Origin: Sophora flavescens
Taxonomy: Eukaryota; Streptophyta; Magnoliopsida; Fabales; Fabaceae
Assembly: GCA_030762895.1 (NCBI GenBank)
Contig: CM061070.1
Span: 99,404,759 to 99,468,758, forward strand
DNA: 64,000 nt
Reading direction: 5' to 3'
Every line of letters begins with the position of its first letter. Positions within the stretch are counted from its first letter, which is position 1. Below the pieces are notes generated by a model. The model was given only the letters and a program-made list of their open reading frames with translations. It did no database searches and was not told the DNA's origin. A program made the translations under genes and the position numbers. Positions 60,072 through 64,000 of the stretch are shown piece after piece.

Positions 60072-61436
60072 ATGGATAATTATATGCGAAATTACATGTC
60101 TAATGCTTACTATGAGCAACCACCTTGCATATATTTTCCTGATTTTATTGGTTTATCACACTGGTTGCCAAGGTTTAGTGGTTTTGCAGGTGAGAATCCG
60201 CAGGAGCATCTGAGGGAATTCCAGGCTATTTGTTCTATAATGCTGAGACCTGTAGGAATAACAGAAGACCACGTCAAGATGGAAGCTTTCCAGTTCTCAC
60301 TTGAAGGTGCTGCAAGAGATTGGTTGTATTGTCTTGATGAGAATTCCATCTCAAGCTGGTTTGATTTGAAGGAAGCCTTCCTGTTTAGATACTATCCTAC
60401 CTTCAGAGCTGCACCTTCCGAACCTTCCCTAGAGGACCTGTGCAAACAGATGACTGCACAGATGAATGCACAAATGGAAGCAAACTTTCTTGAATTTCAA
60501 CAGAAGATGGAGGCTGAATACCAGAGGAGCCAAGCTGAATCTCAGAAGTTGTCCGCTCTAATTGATCAAGTTACCGCCAACTCGGCTGCAATGCTAACTC
60601 CACAGCCCCTTGAAGAACATACAGAGTCACAAGTTATTCTTGAAGATATTTCCGATGATGATTGTGATAATATTTCTGTTGATGATGAATTGTGTGTTGA
60701 ATCCCCTGATGATTGTTATTGTGATGGCACTGCTTTGTGTGTAGAATGTTATTTTGAAAGGTATGTTAAGCAAAGCATCCATATGGAACAGGAGACAGAT
60801 GAGGTTGAGGGCCATGTTCATATAGGAAATGAGCATCAGGAGGATCAGTAGAACATTTGCTCCACCGTGCTTGAGGATAAAGAAGAATCTTTGGTCTTAG
60901 ATGCATGTGTTGAGAGTAATGGGGTGGATGAATTAATTGCTGAATTTCCAGACATTCAGAATTTTACTGATTCATTTTATTGTGATATATGTACTGACTC
61001 TACTAACACTAACCTTTGTGTGGTGTGTGCTGAAATTTCTGCATGTATAGCAGGTGATAAATTTGTTAATGCAGTAAATGAAGAAAATGCAGAATTTGAA
61101 GCAGCAGCAGTAACCCCAGCTAACTGTTTGCCACCTCCCCCTGAGGAACCAGTGATGGAGTTTAAGCCTTTGGATGTTGCACCATGGCCGGTCCAAGAGG
61201 TTGAGCCCCACTTCTATTGGGGAGACTTTGTAGATAAAGAGGTCAGTTGTGACCCGAAGGGGAGTGAGGAGTCCGCCGCACTCGGCGAAGTCATCATAAT
61301 TGTCAAGTGCTCACCCCCACATCAAGGCTGCGAGTTAGGGAAGCATGGAATGAACTCCCACTCTTTGTCCATCACGTGGGCCTTATGCTACAAGCAATGG
61401 GATCCTGGTGGAACCGCCCTTAATGAGTTTTCTTAA
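60072..61436 (+). CDS. Gag-like protein with an in-frame TAG and Cys-rich C-terminal half
   Basis: The first ATG (60072) gives 259 aa to TAG at 60849. It has a Retrotrans_gag core: LSHWLPRFSGFAGENPQEHL, VKMEAFQFSLEGAARDWLY and WFDLKEAFLFRYYPTFR, then a Gln/Glu-rich coiled coil. Past the TAG the same frame stays open to TAA at 61434. That part has no ATG for a long way, so it is a continuation, not a second gene. The C-terminal part has paired cysteines (CYCDGTALCVEC before the stop; CDICTDSTNTNLCVVC after it) instead of the usual CCHC knuckle, and a Pro-rich stretch ANCLPPPPEEP. Whether TAG is read through or is a mutation of this copy cannot be told here. Confidence 0.7.
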
Positions 61437-62847
61437 CCCTTTCTTCTTTTTAATTTTCTTTTCCTTGCTTTATTTCTGTTTTGTTTTTAATAAAGCTCCT
61501 GAATAATTTGAGAAGCTCAGGAGTTGTGTTTGTGTCTTGGTTATGGCAAGTTTATTGGATTTTATTGATTTTGCATAGATTGATTGCATGATAGTGTTGA
61601 CTGTTTTCCCCATAGGATATGAAATTTTTGAAAAATGATCCCCATGTGATTGAAAACTGAACTTTGAGATTTTATTATGATGGCATGATTTATGATAAGT
61701 TTGGGGTGATAGGAAGCACACACTAGGGATAGAATCTCTTTCAAATAATTTGCAAAAAAATGTCCAGGTGAGGTTTTGAGCCTCCAACATGTTTTTGACT
61801 GTGAGAATCACTTTCAAGTTGCATTTCCCCGAATTTGCTTGAATCTCTTTATGGTTTGCATGTTTATGTGTTTGCTTCAAATGATTTAGGCATTTTCTTT
61901 GTAAATAGCTACTTAGCCTAAAATAACCAGTCCCTGATGCATGTTCCTTAGTTAGCCCCTTTGAGCCTGATTAGCCTGTTAATTCTTGATAACCTAATGT
62001 TATAAGCCCAAAAATCTGGAAAACCATGTTAGCTCGATCTTAGGATTAGGAGAGCATGTAATCTTAGAATGGGTGCAAGAAACTAAGTTTGGGGTGGCTA
62101 CCCGGTGCAATATGTTGTTTGGGATTGGGAAAAAGAAAAAGAAAAAAAAAAAGGGAAAAGTGTAAAAATGTCAAAAAAAAGGGGGGGGGGGGGGGGGAAA
62201 GAAAAACAGAAAAAAAAAAAAAAGAAAAAAAATAATAAGGGCTGTAGTCACCCAAAGCATAAAATGAAAAATGAGAAAAGGAACTTGAGTGGAATTTCAA
62301 TGTATAAAACTGTTTCATGCTCTCTTAGTTCCTAGGGTCCTCAGCCTAGTTCCTTTGTATATCCTACCCTTAGCCAGGCCCCATTACAACCCATAAAAGA
62401 CCTTTTGATGTTGCTTGCATATTTTCTGTGGGAATCATTTTGAGATGAAAATCAAATTTATGGGAAGTGCTCTTAAAAGTGAAATTGAGTGAATTGTTGA
62501 TAACCTGACACAAACTGAGCGATTGAGTGAAACACAAATTCCCCTTGTGAGGAAGGCAGTTGTTTGAATTTGGTGATCTCCCTTTTGTGTGTGACTTGGA
62601 TCCCCTGCTTAGATTAATGAGTGTTTGAATGATGAAATTCTCAATTGTTTAGAATAAATGATTGTGGGGATTACTTTGCTTGAAATGGGGGAACATTGAA
62701 AGAAAAATTGTTTTGTTAAATTGCTTGAAATCTGTGTAAAGTTGATAGAATCCTTAAGCTTGCCATGTTTTGCCAGGTCTTGAGTCTGTTTGAGTTTTTA
62801 AGTTTTAGTTTGCTTGAGGACAAGCAAAGTTTAAGTTTGGGGTATTT
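61437..62847 (+). other. Non-coding 3' part of the gag-only element
   Basis: No frame of interest. It contains a purine block with about 18 consecutive G (62141-62233) and ends in the polypurine tract (GTTTAAGTTTGGGGTATTT) before the 3' LTR. Confidence 0.6.
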
Positions 62848-64000
62848 TGACGAGCCTCTGTTTGACTGGTTTTATAACTAGTAAAGACCTTGACTTTGTG
62901 CTTATTTTATATCATTTTCACCCAAATTAGACTTGATTGTCCTTAAGTAAGATTTTGAGTCTGTAAAGTGTTTTTAGGTTAATTTAGTTGATTTAGAGTT
63001 AAATAAAGTACTTATGTTATTTTCTTATTTTCAGGTTAATAAAAAGGAAATAATTCTGGTTCGCCCCGCGAAGGATATCTCGCGTCGCGAGTCACCCAGT
63101 CCTGAAAAGTCAGAGATGATCACGGTTTACCCGTGTTGAAGATCACGGCTGTGGCAGTTTTGAAGTTGAAGCGTTCGCCTTGCGAGCATCCATTCGCCTC
63201 GCGAGCTTGGAAGTCAGAATGTATCACGGCCTGCCCGTGATAAGCATCACGGCCGTGACGCGCGGCCCTCTTATAAAAGCAGAAACGCAGAAGTCAGAAC
63301 ATAATTGCTGTCACTGGAACCTGAACTGGTCATGAAGATTGGGCCATAACTTGGGCTGTAGATGTCGGTTGGAACTGAAACTGGTGGCAAATGAAAGATC
63401 AAACAAAGAGCTTTAACTCCCATGAAGACCATTATTCCAAACAGAGCCGTTTTGAAGGGCTTTAATCCATGTGAAGTCAGAGGCGTTTCAGCTGCCCTAT
63501 GAGTTGAATGTGGACATAACTCCCTCATCTTAATTCATAATTAAGCAAATTAAGTGGCTTTGGAAAGCTAAGAGGCAGAGGTTGAAGTTAATAAAAGGAG
63601 CATTCAGATATTGAGAGAGGAGTTAGTCATAGTTAGTCAGAGAGTTAGCCAGTTTTGGCTAGTCTTTGATAGTCAGTAGTAGTAGTTTATTTTCCTTCCT
63701 TTTCTTTTATGTTTATTTCTGTAATGGAGAATTAGTCTCCTAGATTAATCTACTGGGATTGGTTTCCATTTACATTTGAGGTTCTATAATTCCTGTTTTG
63801 TATGCTTTTCTCTTTTCAATGCAATGCTATATGTTTCTGTTTATTATTTCAGGAATGTATAGTGTTGTATTGATTCATTTCGGTGATGCCATGTTCTTAT
63901 ACTTAATCGCGTTTGTTATTTCGCGTGTGTTCATTCATGTTCGTTTGTTCATGAGGGCTTAACCCCGTTTGTTATTTCGGGAATAGGAACATGCATCCGT
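62848..64000 (+). mobile_element. 3' LTR of the gag-only element, cut by the window end
   Basis: Matches the 5' LTR from its first base at an offset of 4390 bp; about 350 bp lie beyond the window. Confidence 0.9.

Larger units (their letters stand above)
58458..64000 (+). mobile_element. Nested LTR retrotransposon with gag only (Athila-like, TR-GAG type)
   Basis: Two long LTRs in direct orientation (58458-59956 and 62848 to the window end) enclose a 2.9-kb interior with a primer-binding site, one gag-like frame and no protease, reverse transcriptase or integrase. It inserted into the antisense ORF of the Tat element. The gag and the purine tract TTTAAGTTTGGGGT resemble the Athila lineage. 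Gag-only elements with large LTRs have been named TR-GAG; this fits that description. It must depend on another element's enzymes. Confidence 0.8.

Noticed and set aside
60867..61436. Second independent gene after gag
   Set aside because: It is in the gag frame with no early ATG, so I treat it as a continuation past the TAG.
62105..62335. Lys/Gly-rich frame of 76 aa
   Set aside because: Encoded by the A- and G-run block; no real protein pattern.

Overview
The window is nuclear DNA of a eudicot plant. A legume is my best guess from the style of the repeats, but that is inference. Genes have many introns, intergenic DNA is AT-rich, and plant transposons of nearly every class are present. No CRISPR array, rRNA gene or complete tRNA gene was seen.

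Layout, left half (1-28.5 kb). 1-1980 is the right end of a CACTA transposon with a decayed Ulp1-type protease. 1981-4618 is the 3' end of a Gypsy element with long tandem repeats and one LTR. A NAM/CUC-type NAC transcription factor gene follows (+ strand, three exons, 7811-10159) with an intact miR164 target site. 11.9-15.06 kb is a second, non-autonomous CACTA-like element carrying an exon of a WAT1/EamA-type transporter gene. 17594-19943 is a five-exon class-IV (D-amino-acid-type) aminotransferase gene with a SINE in its last intron; a broken partial copy lies at 21.4-22.1 kb. 24.4-26.7 kb is a nested pair of long-TIR elements. A SINE with a perfect 19-bp target duplication is at 27.4 kb.

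Middle (28.5-48.7 kb). 28546-38385 (- strand) is a 20-exon gene for a MAP4K-alpha/germinal-centre-type Ser/Thr kinase of 695 aa. Its introns hold a fold-back element, LINE and SINE pieces and an (AT)n tract, and one intron has a GC donor. 39-48.5 kb has no intact gene: long-TIR elements, a hAT-like element, a papain-type protease pseudogene split by a LINE, a CACTA terminus and a 1.6-kb hAT element.

Right end (48.7-64 kb). A Ty3/Gypsy element of the Tat lineage runs from 48734. Its gag-pol is interrupted by stops and frameshifts, while the visible part of a spliced antisense ORF downstream of pol is open. That antisense ORF is split at 58458 by a younger LTR element that shows gag but no pol, with LTRs about 98% identical. 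The window ends inside its 3' LTR.

The three host genes are a developmental transcription factor, an amino-acid-type aminotransferase and a signalling kinase; nothing suggests they act in one pathway. The CUC-kinase pair is better read as conserved gene order. All exon limits were set by hand from splice signals and reading phase.
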